64,000 bases of DNA from Acinetobacter calcoaceticus DSM 30006 = CIP 81.8 (GCF_000368965.1 NZ_KB849780.1:1178145-1242144), one strand, 5' to 3'. Numbered from the stretch's first letter, positions 27,301-36,511 are shown. Notes: generated by a model from the letters alone, not told the origin. Program-made: numbers and translations.

Positions 27301-28092
27301 TTAGATATTTGTGAGATTAACAATCTTAACTACCATATAAATTGCGACAGCAAAAACCATTAAAGCAAAGACTTTTTGTACAATTGCAGCCGGAATAAAA
27401 CGAATGGCTCTGCGCCCTAATAACATACCGAATGCACATGCGAGTGCAAACGCACTGGTAATACCTACTGGATAGTGAAAACCCTCTGCAATATGCATCA
27501 CAATACTTATGCCACTAATGAGAAAAATAATCATGAGTGAGGTTGCAACAATGCTATGCATGTCGAGGTTAGTGACTTTTCTAAGTGCAGGTACGATCAC
27601 AAAACCACCGCCAACCCCTAACATTCCCGTTAAAAGCCCAGCAATAATCCCGATGCTCGCAAGAACGCCTCCCGTTTTAAAATTCCAGATAAAGCGCCCG
27701 GTACTTGGGTTAACCTGACACGGCGGATTATGAAAATCTGATACTCGGTTACTGATGAGTCGATAGCCCACTGTAAACATAACTAAGCTAAACATGAGCA
27801 TGAGCCAAACAGGAGAAATCGTGTTGGCTATTAAAATTCCGATATGTGCCATAGGTGCGCCAATAATGGCAATCCAGATTGCAGCACGATAACGAACCAT
27901 CTTTTTAAATAGTCCTTCAATCGTTCCAATCAGTGTAGAAAGCGCAACCGCCAATAAACCAATCGGTGCTGCTTGAGCTACGCTCCAACCTTGACTGGTC
28001 ATTAGTGCAGGTACAGCAAGAATACCGCCACCGGCACCAGTAAGACCAAGTAAAAAGCCAATCACAATGCCTTCAACGACAAGTAATAACAT
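27301..28092 (-). CDS. TauE/SafE-family sulfite exporter-like membrane protein
   Basis: 263 aa with about eight membrane helices and the two-fold repeat of TauE/SafE proteins (GFLLGLTGAGGGILAVPALM in the first half, GLLTGMLGVGGGFVIVPALR in the second). It probably exports sulfite or another sulfur oxyanion. It lies downstream of the SQR fusion and persulfide dioxygenase genes on the same strand, so it likely removes the sulfite they produce. A 250-base gap with tandem repeats separates it from the SQR gene. Confidence 0.85.
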   Translation of the reverse strand: MLLLVVEGIVIGFLLGLTGAGGGILAVPALMTSQGWSVAQAAPIGLLAVALSTLIGTIEGLFKKMVRYRAAIWIAIIGAPMAHIGILIANTISPVWLMLMFSLVMFTVGYRLISNRVSDFHNPPCQVNPSTGRFIWNFKTGGVLASIGIIAGLLTGMLGVGGGFVIVPALRKVTNLDMHSIVATSLMIIFLISGISIVMHIAEGFHYPVGITSAFALACAFGMLLGRRAIRFIPAAIVQKVFALMVFAVAIYMVVKIVNLTNI

Positions 28093-28143
28093 ATTAGAAG
28101 CCTAAAATTTCATGTTTTTCATTTGCAATGAACTACTGTATTT

Positions 28144-28360
28144 ACTCGAACCTAGTTCTCACCTTCTTTGGAAGCTTTAACCGCTTCTCAGGAAAAAGCG
28201 TTGCTTTGTTTAACCTCTTCCACTCGAACCTAGTTCTCACCTTCTTTGGAAGCTTTAGCCGCTTCTCAGGGTAAAGCGTTGCTTTACTTATCCTCTTAAC
28301 TCGAACATAGTTCTCGTCTTGCGCTCGTACAAAGCGTTGCTTTGCTTAACCTCGCTCAGG
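28144..28360. repeat. imperfect tandem repeat with palindromic core
   Basis: Two near-identical units of 78 and 77 bases (28144-28221, 28222-28298) and a shortened third (28299-28360) each start with ACTCGAAC and carry AAAGCGTTGCTTT, a hairpin with a GTT loop. The third copy overlaps the last codons and stop of the SQR fusion gene. A related copy of the core and flank occurs at 48556-48588. This is a REP-like dispersed element. Confidence 0.75.
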
Positions 28361-30001
28361 TTTGACCATCCATTCGCGGCCTTTGAGCATGCCTTGCCAA
28401 TAAATCGGTGGCAAAATTTGCTCTTTGAGTAACCATGCCAAACGAGATGGTTTTTGCCCATCAATCACCCATTTGGGAAAACTTGGAAGTAATTTGCCGC
28501 CATAACCAAACTCAGCCAGAACAATCTTTCCACGCTCTACAGTCAGTGGGCATGAACCATAACCGTTGTATTCACAAAAGTTTTGCTCACCTTTTAGTTT
28601 CGCAAGAACATTCACAGCGACAATTGGAGCTTGTGCCCGTGCCGCAGCAGCAGTTTTTGCATTAGGTGCATTCATCACGTCGCCTAAAGCAAAAATATTG
28701 GCATGTTCGGTATGTTGTAAAGTTTGCGAGTTAACGCTCACCCATCCAGCTTCATCTGTGAGAGTACTGGCACGAATGAAATCAGGCGCTTGTTGCGGTG
28801 GAACAACATGCAACATGTCAAAATCGGTTTCGACTAGTTCTGCATTTTCATCGTTTACTACCTTAAACCAAGCCTTCTTCGCAGGCCCATCTACTTTGAC
28901 AAGTTGATGGTTAAAGTGCAGTTCAGAACCATATTTTTCGACATATTGCATCAGTGCAGGCACATATTCTTTCACACCAAATAAAACACCGCCGGTGTTA
29001 TAAAAATGGATAGAAATATCTTTAATTTTGCCTTGCTTTAACCAGTAGTCGGCTGAAAGATACATTGCTTTTTGAGGAGCACCAGCACATTTAATCGGCA
29101 TAGGTGGCTGGGTAAAGATTGCCTTTCCAGCGTTTAGCTGTTGTACCAGTTGCCATGTATAAGGTGCCAAGTCATAACGATAGTTAGAGGTCACCCCATT
29201 TTTACCAAGGGTTTCGACTAAACCTTCAATCCCATGCCAATTCAGTTTTAAACCAGGGCATACGACCAACGCTTTATATTGAATCGGTTGGCATCCTTCC
29301 AGAATAACCTGATTGTGCTCAGGGTCGAATCCGGCAACGGCAGCTTTCATCCATTTAACTTTGGATGGAATCACACTTGCCATTGAGCGTGCTGTTACTT
29401 GCGGCTTAAAAATACCAGCCCCTACCATGGTCCAGCCGGGTTGATAATAATGCGTATCTGCCGGATCAATAATGACAATATCTAAGTTCGGTTCACGGCA
29501 TAAGAGACTAGACGCTACAGAAATTCCAGCTGCACCAGCCCCCACAATCACAACGCTATAGCAAGGAATCGTTGCTGATTCATGATCCCGTTTTAAAATA
29601 CGTGGCACTAAGCCTTTCAAGTTAAAACCAAGTTTATTACCTGTTTCGACTAAAAGTGCTGCATTTGAAGGATCAACTTCCGCTAAAGCCCATAGACTGA
29701 TGGCACGCATGCCAGAGCGGCAATACGCTAAAACAGGTTTCTGAGTATTGTGGTAAAACTGCTTAAACTCGGTAACTTGTTGATCGGTAATTTTGCCACT
29801 TGTCACTGGTTGATAAATTACATTTAGGCCATGTCGCTGAGCTGCTTCTTCAATTTCAATCACATTGGGTTGGTCTGCACCTTCTCCATCTGGACGGTTA
29901 CATATCAGAGTTTTTATCCCCTGATCCGCAATTTTTGCGACTTCATCAGCAGTGATTTGACCAGCAACATAAAAATCTTGATTAATTCGTTTGAGTTCCA
30001 T
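28346..30001 (-). CDS. rhodanese-like (DUF442) / sulfide:quinone oxidoreductase fusion
   Basis: 551 aa. Residues 1-110 are a DUF442/TIGR01244 sulfurtransferase-like domain with C94 and R99 in the active loop AYCRSGMR. Residues 125-551 are an FAD flavoprotein of the SQR family, starting at YSVVIVGAGAAGISVASSLL, with cysteines in ALVVCPGLK, PIKCAGAPQK and GYGSCPL. It oxidises sulfide to persulfide, passes electrons to quinone at the inner membrane, and may hand sulfane sulfur to its own N-domain. The gene lies nine bases after the metallohydrolase gene. Confidence 0.88.
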   Translation of the reverse strand: MELKRINQDFYVAGQITADEVAKIADQGIKTLICNRPDGEGADQPNVIEIEEAAQRHGLNVIYQPVTSGKITDQQVTEFKQFYHNTQKPVLAYCRSGMRAISLWALAEVDPSNAALLVETGNKLGFNLKGLVPRILKRDHESATIPCYSVVIVGAGAAGISVASSLLCREPNLDIVIIDPADTHYYQPGWTMVGAGIFKPQVTARSMASVIPSKVKWMKAAVAGFDPEHNQVILEGCQPIQYKALVVCPGLKLNWHGIEGLVETLGKNGVTSNYRYDLAPYTWQLVQQLNAGKAIFTQPPMPIKCAGAPQKAMYLSADYWLKQGKIKDISIHFYNTGGVLFGVKEYVPALMQYVEKYGSELHFNHQLVKVDGPAKKAWFKVVNDENAELVETDFDMLHVVPPQQAPDFIRASTLTDEAGWVSVNSQTLQHTEHANIFALGDVMNAPNAKTAAAARAQAPIVAVNVLAKLKGEQNFCEYNGYGSCPLTVERGKIVLAEFGYGGKLLPSFPKWVIDGQKPSRLAWLLKEQILPPIYWQGMLKGREWMVKPERG

Positions 30002-30010
30002 ATTGCCACC

Positions 30011-30706
30011 CTAAGATTGCGAAGTTGAGCCACAGGCTTGATTAGCTGGTAATGCTTTATCGATCTGTTTTGGATATGGCAGATTTAAATCATCCATTAA
30101 TTTAATAAAATCTTCACGTGACCGTTTTTGGCCTAAACGTGAGTTATATAAACGTTCATTAGCAATAGTCGAAGATAAACGTCCTTTATAATCATGTCCC
30201 GGATAAACAATTGTATCGTCAGGCAAACTGAAAAGTTGTTTATGAATACTGTCATAGAGCGTTCCAGCATTACCCGCTTGGAAGTCAGTTCGACCACAAC
30301 CGTCAATTAATAATGCATCCCCAGTGAAAACCATGTTTCCAACCAGATAACTCGTACAAGCATTGGTATGACCTGGTGTATAGCGCGCTTCAATACTAAG
30401 GTTGCCCAATTTAAGCGTGCAACCATCTGTGATTAAAATATCTCCGCAATTTACACCTGAATTTCGGTGTAAAACTGATTTGCAATGAAAGCGTTCACGC
30501 AGCAAATTCGCAGCCGTAATATGGTCTGCATGAACATGTGTGTCTAAGGTATAGATGAGTGTAAATTGATGCTGCTCTAATTCTTTTGTATAAATCTCTA
30601 TATCTGATGCGACTGGGTCAATTAAAACAGCCTCAAATGTTTCTTCACATGCAAGCATATATGTATAAGTCGAACTTTCTTGCTCAAAAAACTGTTTAAA
30701 GAACAT
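30011..30706 (-). CDS. MBL-fold persulfide dioxygenase-like hydrolase
   Basis: 231 aa metallo-beta-lactamase-fold protein with the metal motif THVHADH near residue 55, and further ligands in RYTPGHTNACTSYL, FTGDALLIDGCGRTDF and YPGHDYKGR. It matches ETHE1/Blh-type glutathione-persulfide dioxygenases, which convert sulfane sulfur to sulfite with a mononuclear iron. It is the first gene of the sulfide operon, with a GGGGA ribosome site before ATG 30706 and a sigma-54-type promoter about 40-55 bases upstream. Confidence 0.88.
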   Translation of the reverse strand: MFFKQFFEQESSTYTYMLACEETFEAVLIDPVASDIEIYTKELEQHQFTLIYTLDTHVHADHITAANLLRERFHCKSVLHRNSGVNCGDILITDGCTLKLGNLSIEARYTPGHTNACTSYLVGNMVFTGDALLIDGCGRTDFQAGNAGTLYDSIHKQLFSLPDDTIVYPGHDYKGRLSSTIANERLYNSRLGQKRSREDFIKLMDDLNLPYPKQIDKALPANQACGSTSQS

Positions 30707-30744
30707 GGTTTATATCCCCAATAATTTATTTCTTTCCTATATTT

Positions 30745-30760
30745 TGCAAATAAGATGCCA
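30745..30760 (-). promoter_or_regulatory. sigma-54 (-24/-12) promoter of the sulfide operon
   Basis: On the minus strand TGGCATCTTATTTGCA matches the sigma-54 consensus TGGCAC-N5-TTGCA, with GG and GC ten bases apart. Transcription would begin near 30733, about 27 bases before the metallohydrolase ATG. The divergent gene encodes a sigma-54 activator, so promoter and regulator agree. Confidence 0.8.
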
Positions 30761-30853
30761 ATTATTTCAATTTAAATAATAAATATAAAAATCAAATATT
30801 TAAAACAATAAGTAAAATTAAAGTTATAAAATAAATTCAGCTTGATGTTCCTT

Positions 30854-30891
30854 TGAAACTCAAGTATGTTTCAATGAAACGATTGTGAAAC
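30854..30891. promoter_or_regulatory. TGAAAC repeat cluster, candidate activator binding site
   Basis: TGAAAC at 30854-30859, GTTTCA at 30868-30873, TGAAAC at 30875-30880 and TGAAAC at 30886-30891 form overlapping inverted and direct repeats. They lie about 95-145 bases upstream of the -24 element, the usual enhancer distance for sigma-54 activators. They end eight bases before the activator ATG, so autoregulation is also possible. Confidence 0.65.
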
Positions 30892-30898
30892 ACAGACA

Positions 30899-32170
30899 AT
30901 GGCAAAGTTAAATTTTGAGTCAGAACAAGATTTTTTTATTCTATTTGAACAATTAAAGGCTTTATTCCCAAGTGCTAGTCTGTTTTTAGCAGATATAACG
31001 ACTCAAGCAATTCACTATAAATTTAATACAGATAATATTTCTGTCGAGAGTATGGCAGCTCTGACTCAAGATCATCACAATCAATATCTTGAAATTAATA
31101 CGCATAAAATTAAAAAGCGATTTATCTATCAGGAAAATGATATTTACATCGCAGAGCATCGCATTATCGGAAAATTGCATATTCTACAGCCCGTTAGCAT
31201 AGAGAATGATATTGCTGATCAAGTAGAGCTAACAGAACAATTGCAAGACTTGGCTAAAGTTTTCAATAGTTGTTCACCAGAAATGGCCCGTATGTTTTCA
31301 ATTATTCAAAGGGTGGCAATTACTGAGTTTCCAGTACTCGTCCGAGGCGAATCTGGTAGTGGTAAAGAACTCGTGGCAAAGGCTATTCATGATTATAGCC
31401 AACGTAAAAATAAGATCTTTGTTGCCATTAACTGTGCTGCTCTAAATGCCAATATTCTAGAAAGCGAACTCTTCGGGCATGTTAAAGGCGCTTTTACTGG
31501 AGCAATTCGCGATCATAAAGGCGTGTTTGAACGTGCCGCGGGCGGAACCCTTTTTCTTGATGAAATTGCCGAGATCCCTTTAGAGCTACAAGCTAAATTA
31601 TTACGGATACTAGAGACAGGTGAATTTACACCGGTCGGTGGTGAAAAACCTATTCAGGCCAATGTGCGCATTATTACAGCAACGCACAAAGCTTTACGTG
31701 AGGAAGCTAAGGCTGGGCGTTTCCGCCACGATCTACTCTATCGTTTACGCGTGATTCCAATTTTTATACCACCTCTTAGGGAACGTAAAGTCGATATTCC
31801 ACTTATTGTCGATCAGATTTTAAAAGAAAGCTCCACGCAACTGGACACAATGCCTCATCAAGTCAATCAAAAAGCCATGCAAGTTTTGCTTAACTATGAT
31901 TGGCCGGGGAATGTTCGCGAGCTTAAAAACACATTGCTTTATGCTTTAACAATGGCAAATGGTAAAGATGAAATTGAAGTCGAAGACTTACCGAATGAGC
32001 TCTTAAATGCGGATGATTACGTTAAATTACCCGAAGCAAATACGGAACTTAATCCTGAAAATGTGCAAGCAGCTTTAGAAAAATATAATCACAACCTGAA
32101 TATGGTGGCTAACATTTTTGGAATTAGCCGCACTACGCTTTGGCGATATAGACAAAAACATAAGCTTTAG
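30899..32170 (+). CDS. fisR: FisR-like sigma-54-dependent activator of sulfide oxidation
   Basis: 423 aa. An N-terminal sensor domain (1-125) is followed by an AAA+ domain with Walker A GESGSGKEL, the sigma-54 contact loop GAFTGA and a Walker B LFLDEIAE. A C-terminal Fis-type helix-turn-helix follows (NMVANIFGISRTTLWRYRQ). It is divergent from the sulfide operon, as FisR is in other bacteria. The sensor has no cysteine before C125, which lies at the domain edge, whereas studied FisR proteins sense sulfane sulfur through sensor-domain cysteines. The ribosome site is weak. Confidence 0.82.
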   Translation: MAKLNFESEQDFFILFEQLKALFPSASLFLADITTQAIHYKFNTDNISVESMAALTQDHHNQYLEINTHKIKKRFIYQENDIYIAEHRIIGKLHILQPVSIENDIADQVELTEQLQDLAKVFNSCSPEMARMFSIIQRVAITEFPVLVRGESGSGKELVAKAIHDYSQRKNKIFVAINCAALNANILESELFGHVKGAFTGAIRDHKGVFERAAGGTLFLDEIAEIPLELQAKLLRILETGEFTPVGGEKPIQANVRIITATHKALREEAKAGRFRHDLLYRLRVIPIFIPPLRERKVDIPLIVDQILKESSTQLDTMPHQVNQKAMQVLLNYDWPGNVRELKNTLLYALTMANGKDEIEVEDLPNELLNADDYVKLPEANTELNPENVQAALEKYNHNLNMVANIFGISRTTLWRYRQKHKL

Positions 32171-32239
32171 GTAAGTATTTATCTGATCTAAGGCGTATCA
32201 TACTGCACTTGGTTAGGTCCGTTAGTTCAAAGGCTTTCT

Positions 32240-33151
32240 ATGATTGTTCGCGATAAAAGCAGCGTTTTTAAACTCTTATTTGCATGGAAAGGAACAGTTC
32301 TACCCAAGGTTTTACCCGCGCTAATTTTTGTTGTTCTTATTTCAGCCAGTGTAGTCTGGCTTTCTTATTATCATTGGATTCAAATTCCTACCGTACCCGC
32401 AATTGGATTTACCATCTTTGGCGTTATTCTTTCAATTTGTACCGGTTTTAGAAATAACGCGTGTTATGACCGTTGGTGGGAAGGACGCAAGTTATGGGGC
32501 GCTTTAATTGCAAATGCAAGGCATATTGTCAGAGATAGTCATGTTCTATCCAATGAACAACGTGAAAATTTAATTCATCAAGTCTTAATTTTTAGTAATT
32601 TATTGCGCGACCGTTTGCGCCAACAAACAGCAGAGCCGACGAAATTTCTTGAACATGCCTATTTAAATAACTCTTCACTCGATTATTTAAATGAGCATAT
32701 TAACGCGCCTCAGTTTGTACTCGAAAATATTCAAAAAGATTTGGTCAAAGCGTTAAAAGATGGCGAAATTAGTGACATTATCTACAGCACATTGACGCGT
32801 CATATTGTTGAGCTAGGTAATATTCAAGCAGGTTGTGACCGAATTGCTGGTACACCTTTGCCCTATTCATATTCAGTACTTTTACATCGCGCTGTTTACT
32901 GTTTCTGTTTCATATTGCCTTTTAGTCTTGAAGCAGCTTTAGGTATTTGGACACCACTTATTGTTGGCTTAATTGCCTACATGTTTTTAGGGTTAGATGC
33001 CTTAAGTGCCCAAATTGAAGAACCTTTTGGTTTACAAGAAAATGATTTACCGCTTGATTCAATTGTTCGTTTGATTGAACGAGAGTCGTTAAGTTCTTTA
33101 GGGCAGCCATTACCCCCTATTATTGAAGCCCAAAATAACAATTTACTTTAA
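32240..33151 (+). CDS. bestrophin-family membrane protein
   Basis: 303 aa of the bestrophin/UPF0187 family. Landmarks are FTIFGVILSICTGFRNNACYDRWWEGRKLWG in the N-terminal third (shown in shorter form as RNNACYDRWWEGR), the helix TPLPYSYSVLLHRAVY and the C-terminal EEPFGLQENDLPLD. Four membrane helices are predicted. Bacterial members form pentameric channels for anions or sodium in the inner membrane. It follows the sulfide regulator by 69 bases on the same strand but has its own AAAGG ribosome site and ends at a bidirectional terminator. The physiological role is unknown. Confidence 0.85.
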   Translation: MIVRDKSSVFKLLFAWKGTVLPKVLPALIFVVLISASVVWLSYYHWIQIPTVPAIGFTIFGVILSICTGFRNNACYDRWWEGRKLWGALIANARHIVRDSHVLSNEQRENLIHQVLIFSNLLRDRLRQQTAEPTKFLEHAYLNNSSLDYLNEHINAPQFVLENIQKDLVKALKDGEISDIIYSTLTRHIVELGNIQAGCDRIAGTPLPYSYSVLLHRAVYCFCFILPFSLEAALGIWTPLIVGLIAYMFLGLDALSAQIEEPFGLQENDLPLDSIVRLIERESLSSLGQPLPPIIEAQNNNLL

Positions 33152-33152
33152 T

Positions 33153-33180
33153 AAAAAAGAGCGAATTATCGCTCTTTTTT
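33153..33180. terminator. bidirectional terminator after bestrophin and butanediol genes
   Basis: AAAAAAGAGCGA (33153-33164) pairs with TCGCTCTTTTTT (33169-33180) around ATTA. It serves both convergent genes. Confidence 0.88.
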
Positions 33181-33196
33181 AGATTTAAAGGTTTAT

Positions 33197-34255
33197 TTAT
33201 GGTTGTACGATAATCTTAACGGCGGACTCATTGTTATGAATTAAGGTTTCAAAACCTTGTGAAATCAAATCATCAAGCTGAATACGCTGGGTAATAAAAG
33301 GTTCCAGATTTATTTTACCTTCTTCGACTAGCTTAATGGTTTCCTGATGGTCATTGACGTAGGCAATTGTTCCTCGCACATCAAGCTCTTTCATCACCAC
33401 ACTATGCACATTAATTGATGCTGGATGGCTCCAGATCGAAACAATAACAATAACGCCTGTTGGTTTCACTGCCGCAACCAAAGTATCTAAAACTTTGTTA
33501 ACGCTACTACATTCAAATGCAACATCGACGCCATCACCATTGGTGATTTTCATGACCTCAGAAACCACATCAACTTCTGATGGATCTAAAATATAATCTG
33601 CGACTCCCGACTCTTTGGCTTTTTCTTTACGTTTTGCACTCAGCTCGGTAATGATGACGGTAAGTCCTTTGGCCTTTAAAATTGCCGAAAGTAATAAACC
33701 AATTGGCCCTGCACCACCAACCAGAGCAATATCACCAGCCTTCGCGCCACTGCGGACATAAGCATGATGACCAACCGATAACGGTTCAATCAATGCAGCT
33801 TGATCAAGTGGAATTTTATTAGAGATTGGGTGTACCCAACGACGCTTAACCGCAATTTTTTCCGACAAACCGCCTCCACGACCACCTAAACCAATAAAGT
33901 TCATATTTTTGGAAAGATGATAATTATCTCCCGGTCCAGTCGGAACATCCTCGCCCACAATATAAGGCTCTACGACCACATGTTGACCGACTTCAATATC
34001 ATCAACACCTTCACCTACGGCATAGACAACACCAGAAAACTCATGTCCCATCGTAATCGGCGCAGATTCACCTGAAATAGGATGCGGATGTCCACACGGT
34101 GGAATAAAAATCGGTCCTTCCATAAATTCATGCAAATCTGTACCACAAATTCCACACCAAGCAACCTTAATGCCTACAGTGCCGGGAGTGACTTCTGGTT
34201 CTGGGATATCCTCAATACGGATATCGCCTCTGTCATAAAAACGCGCTGCTTTCAT
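33197..34255 (-). CDS. butA: 2,3-butanediol dehydrogenase, zinc MDR type
   Basis: 352 aa from ATG 34255, with GAGGGAGA upstream. It is a medium-chain zinc alcohol dehydrogenase: WCGICGTDLHEFMEGP holds the catalytic-zinc cysteine, GHEFSGVV the zinc ligands, and VGGAGPIGLLLSAIL the NAD-binding site. It oxidises (R,R)-2,3-butanediol to acetoin. It is the last gene of the aco operon, 14 bases after the short-chain reductase gene, and ends at a terminator. Symbols vary between species (bdhA/butA/budC), so the symbol is tentative. Confidence 0.85.
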   Translation of the reverse strand: MKAARFYDRGDIRIEDIPEPEVTPGTVGIKVAWCGICGTDLHEFMEGPIFIPPCGHPHPISGESAPITMGHEFSGVVYAVGEGVDDIEVGQHVVVEPYIVGEDVPTGPGDNYHLSKNMNFIGLGGRGGGLSEKIAVKRRWVHPISNKIPLDQAALIEPLSVGHHAYVRSGAKAGDIALVGGAGPIGLLLSAILKAKGLTVIITELSAKRKEKAKESGVADYILDPSEVDVVSEVMKITNGDGVDVAFECSSVNKVLDTLVAAVKPTGVIVIVSIWSHPASINVHSVVMKELDVRGTIAYVNDHQETIKLVEEGKINLEPFITQRIQLDDLISQGFETLIHNNESAVKIIVQP

Positions 34256-34284
34256 TATTATCTCCCTCAAATCAGGATGTTGTT

Positions 34285-35070
34285 TTAACGATAGACAATT
34301 CCGCCGTCCGTTAAAATAGATTGACCCGTAATGTAATCTGAATCTTCACTTGCTAAAAAAGCAACTAATGCAGCTACATCCTCTGGCGTTTGGGCTCTAC
34401 CTAAAGCAATGCCTTCTACATATTTTTTATAAGTTTCACCTATAGCCGCACCGGTAATTTCAGCAAACCGTTTATCGATTTCAACCCACATGTCGGTTCC
34501 AACAATTCCGGGACAATATCCGGTTACCGTAATACCATGACTGGCATATTCTTTTGCGGCGGCTTGGGTAAGCGCACGCACTGCAAACTTGGTAGCAGAA
34601 TAAACACCTAGCAAAGCAAACCCGTCGTGGCCTGCAATTGAGCAAGCATTAATGATTTTACCTTTATGTTGGCGTTGCTTAAATTTTGCAGCAGCAGCCT
34701 GTATGCCCCACAGTACACCGCCAATATTGATATCAACGATTTTGTGAAATTCATCAGGTGTCGTATCAGCAATAGCCTGAACCTGAGCAATTCCAGCATT
34801 ATTAATCATGATGTCAAAGCCACCAAGCGTCTGTTCAGCATGATTTATAGCGGCATACACTTGTTCGTGGTCACTGACATCGGCAATAAACGTACTGGCA
34901 TTTACGCCTAGAGCTTGAATCTCTTGCTGTACAGCATTGAGTCGATCTTGTTTCGTATCGACCAATGCAATGTGTACACCCTCTTGTGCCAAGCGCAGGG
35001 CAATCCCACGGCCAATGCCTTGAGCTGCCCCTGTCACTAAAGCGACCCTATCTTTTAATCCCTTAATCAT
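34285..35070 (-). CDS. budC: acetoin reductase / (S)-specific butanediol dehydrogenase, SDR
   Basis: 261 aa short-chain dehydrogenase. It has the NAD site [20 protein letters not shown], the NNAG motif, and the catalytic Tyr-x3-Lys in [15 protein letters not shown]. The C-terminal [20 protein letters not shown] and [14 protein letters not shown] are typical of acetoin reductases. It interconverts acetoin (or diacetyl) and 2,3-butanediol with NAD(H). Together with the zinc enzyme next to it, it covers several butanediol stereoisomers. It sits within the aco operon. Confidence 0.86.
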   Translation of the reverse strand: MIKGLKDRVALVTGAAQGIGRGIALRLAQEGVHIALVDTKQDRLNAVQQEIQALGVNASTFIADVSDHEQVYAAINHAEQTLGGFDIMINNAGIAQVQAIADTTPDEFHKIVDINIGGVLWGIQAAAAKFKQRQHKGKIINACSIAGHDGFALLGVYSATKFAVRALTQAAAKEYASHGITVTGYCPGIVGTDMWVEIDKRFAEITGAAIGETYKKYVEGIALGRAQTPEDVAALVAFLASEDSDYITGQSILTDGGIVYR

Positions 35071-35097
35071 TCTTCAACTCCTGTAAATGTAGAATTT

Positions 35098-36501
35098 CTA
35101 CATATGAATTGCACGTTGCATTGAAGCCAAAATGGATTCATGCATGGCTTCTGATAATGTTGGATGTGGGAAAATGACTTGAGCTAGACTTTCATCAGTC
35201 GCTTCTAGATATTTAGCAATGGCGAAACCTTGAATTTGCTCGGTCACTTCATGGCCCACCATGTGTGCACCAAGTAATTCACCCGTTTCTGCATGTATGA
35301 TAGTTTTAACGAAACCTGACGCATCTCCAATTGCTAAAGCTTTGCCATTCGCAGTTAAAGAAAACTTGCCGATTCGTACGGGTAAGTTCTGAGCTTTTGC
35401 TGCACTTTCTGTCAGACCAATGCTAGCCACTTGTGGATGAGTGAAAATACAACCTGGAATTTGGCTACGGTCGAGTGAATGCACGTTTGCTACGCCAGCA
35501 ATTTTTTCGACACATATCATTGCTTCATGGCTTGCTTTATGGGCAAGACACGGTGCTCCAGCAACATCACCAATGGCATAAAGCCCTACTACGTTGGTTT
35601 TACAATAATCGTCAATTGCCACAAAACCTTGCGGGTTCAGTTCTACGCCTAAACATTCCAGTCCTAGTCCCGCAGTATTAGGCTGTACACCAATTGCCGA
35701 AAGCACACGATCAAAAACGACTGTTTGAACATCATTTGCCGTTTCAATTACACAGTGAACTTGCCCATTTTCAATTTGAATACTTTGAACAACAGCATCC
35801 GTTAGGACCTTCATTCCTTTTTGTTCAAATTGTTTTCTAACGTATTGAGCAACTTCTGCATCTTCGGTCGGTAGAATCTGCTTAGCTAAATCAATAAGCG
35901 TGACCTGACACCCCAAGTCTTGATAGAGGCTGGCAAACTCACTACCAATTGCACCCGAACCAACGACGAGTAAACTTTTTGGCAGTTCTTCTGGAATAAG
36001 CGCTTCTTTATAGCTCCAGACATATGTTCCATCGACAAGAAGCTGAGGAACATGTCGAGCTTTAGCTCCAGTTGCCAAAATAATATGTGGGGCGCTCAAA
36101 GCCTGACTATTACCTTGAGTATCTGTCACTTCAAGTTTTTCTTTCGCTGTAAGTTGAGCCCGACCATTAAACACAGTCACTTGATTCTTTTTTAGCAAGT
36201 AATCAATGCCCTCTACCAACTGTGCTGACACTTGTCGGCTATGTTGCACAAGCTTTTGAATATCAAAATCGAGTTGAGATACCTGAAAACCAAACTGTGC
36301 TGCATTTTTAAATTGAGTTGCCAACTCTGCGCCAGCCAATAGAGCTTTGGTTGGAATACACCCCCAATTCAGGCATATTCCGCCCAAATGCTGCTCTTCT
36401 ACAATTGCGGTTTTTAGCCCGAGCTGGGCTGCACGAATTGCAGCCACATATCCACCCGGTCCCGCACCAATCACAATCAAATCGAATTGAGTTTCTGACA
36501 T
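35098..36501 (-). CDS. acoL: dihydrolipoyl dehydrogenase of the acetoin complex
   Basis: 467 aa flavoprotein disulfide reductase. It has FAD motif VIGAGPGGYVAAIRAA, redox cysteines C43 and C48 in GGICLNWGCIP, NAD motif VVGSGAIGSEFASLY and a C-terminal HPTLSE with the catalytic histidine. It reoxidises the dihydrolipoyl arm of the acetoin dehydrogenase complex with NAD. It lies ten bases after acoC and is presumably dedicated to this complex; housekeeping lpd genes lie elsewhere in such genomes. Confidence 0.9.
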   Translation of the reverse strand: MSETQFDLIVIGAGPGGYVAAIRAAQLGLKTAIVEEQHLGGICLNWGCIPTKALLAGAELATQFKNAAQFGFQVSQLDFDIQKLVQHSRQVSAQLVEGIDYLLKKNQVTVFNGRAQLTAKEKLEVTDTQGNSQALSAPHIILATGAKARHVPQLLVDGTYVWSYKEALIPEELPKSLLVVGSGAIGSEFASLYQDLGCQVTLIDLAKQILPTEDAEVAQYVRKQFEQKGMKVLTDAVVQSIQIENGQVHCVIETANDVQTVVFDRVLSAIGVQPNTAGLGLECLGVELNPQGFVAIDDYCKTNVVGLYAIGDVAGAPCLAHKASHEAMICVEKIAGVANVHSLDRSQIPGCIFTHPQVASIGLTESAAKAQNLPVRIGKFSLTANGKALAIGDASGFVKTIIHAETGELLGAHMVGHEVTEQIQGFAIAKYLEATDESLAQVIFPHPTLSEAMHESILASMQRAIHM

Positions 36502-36511
36502 GCGGGTTCTC

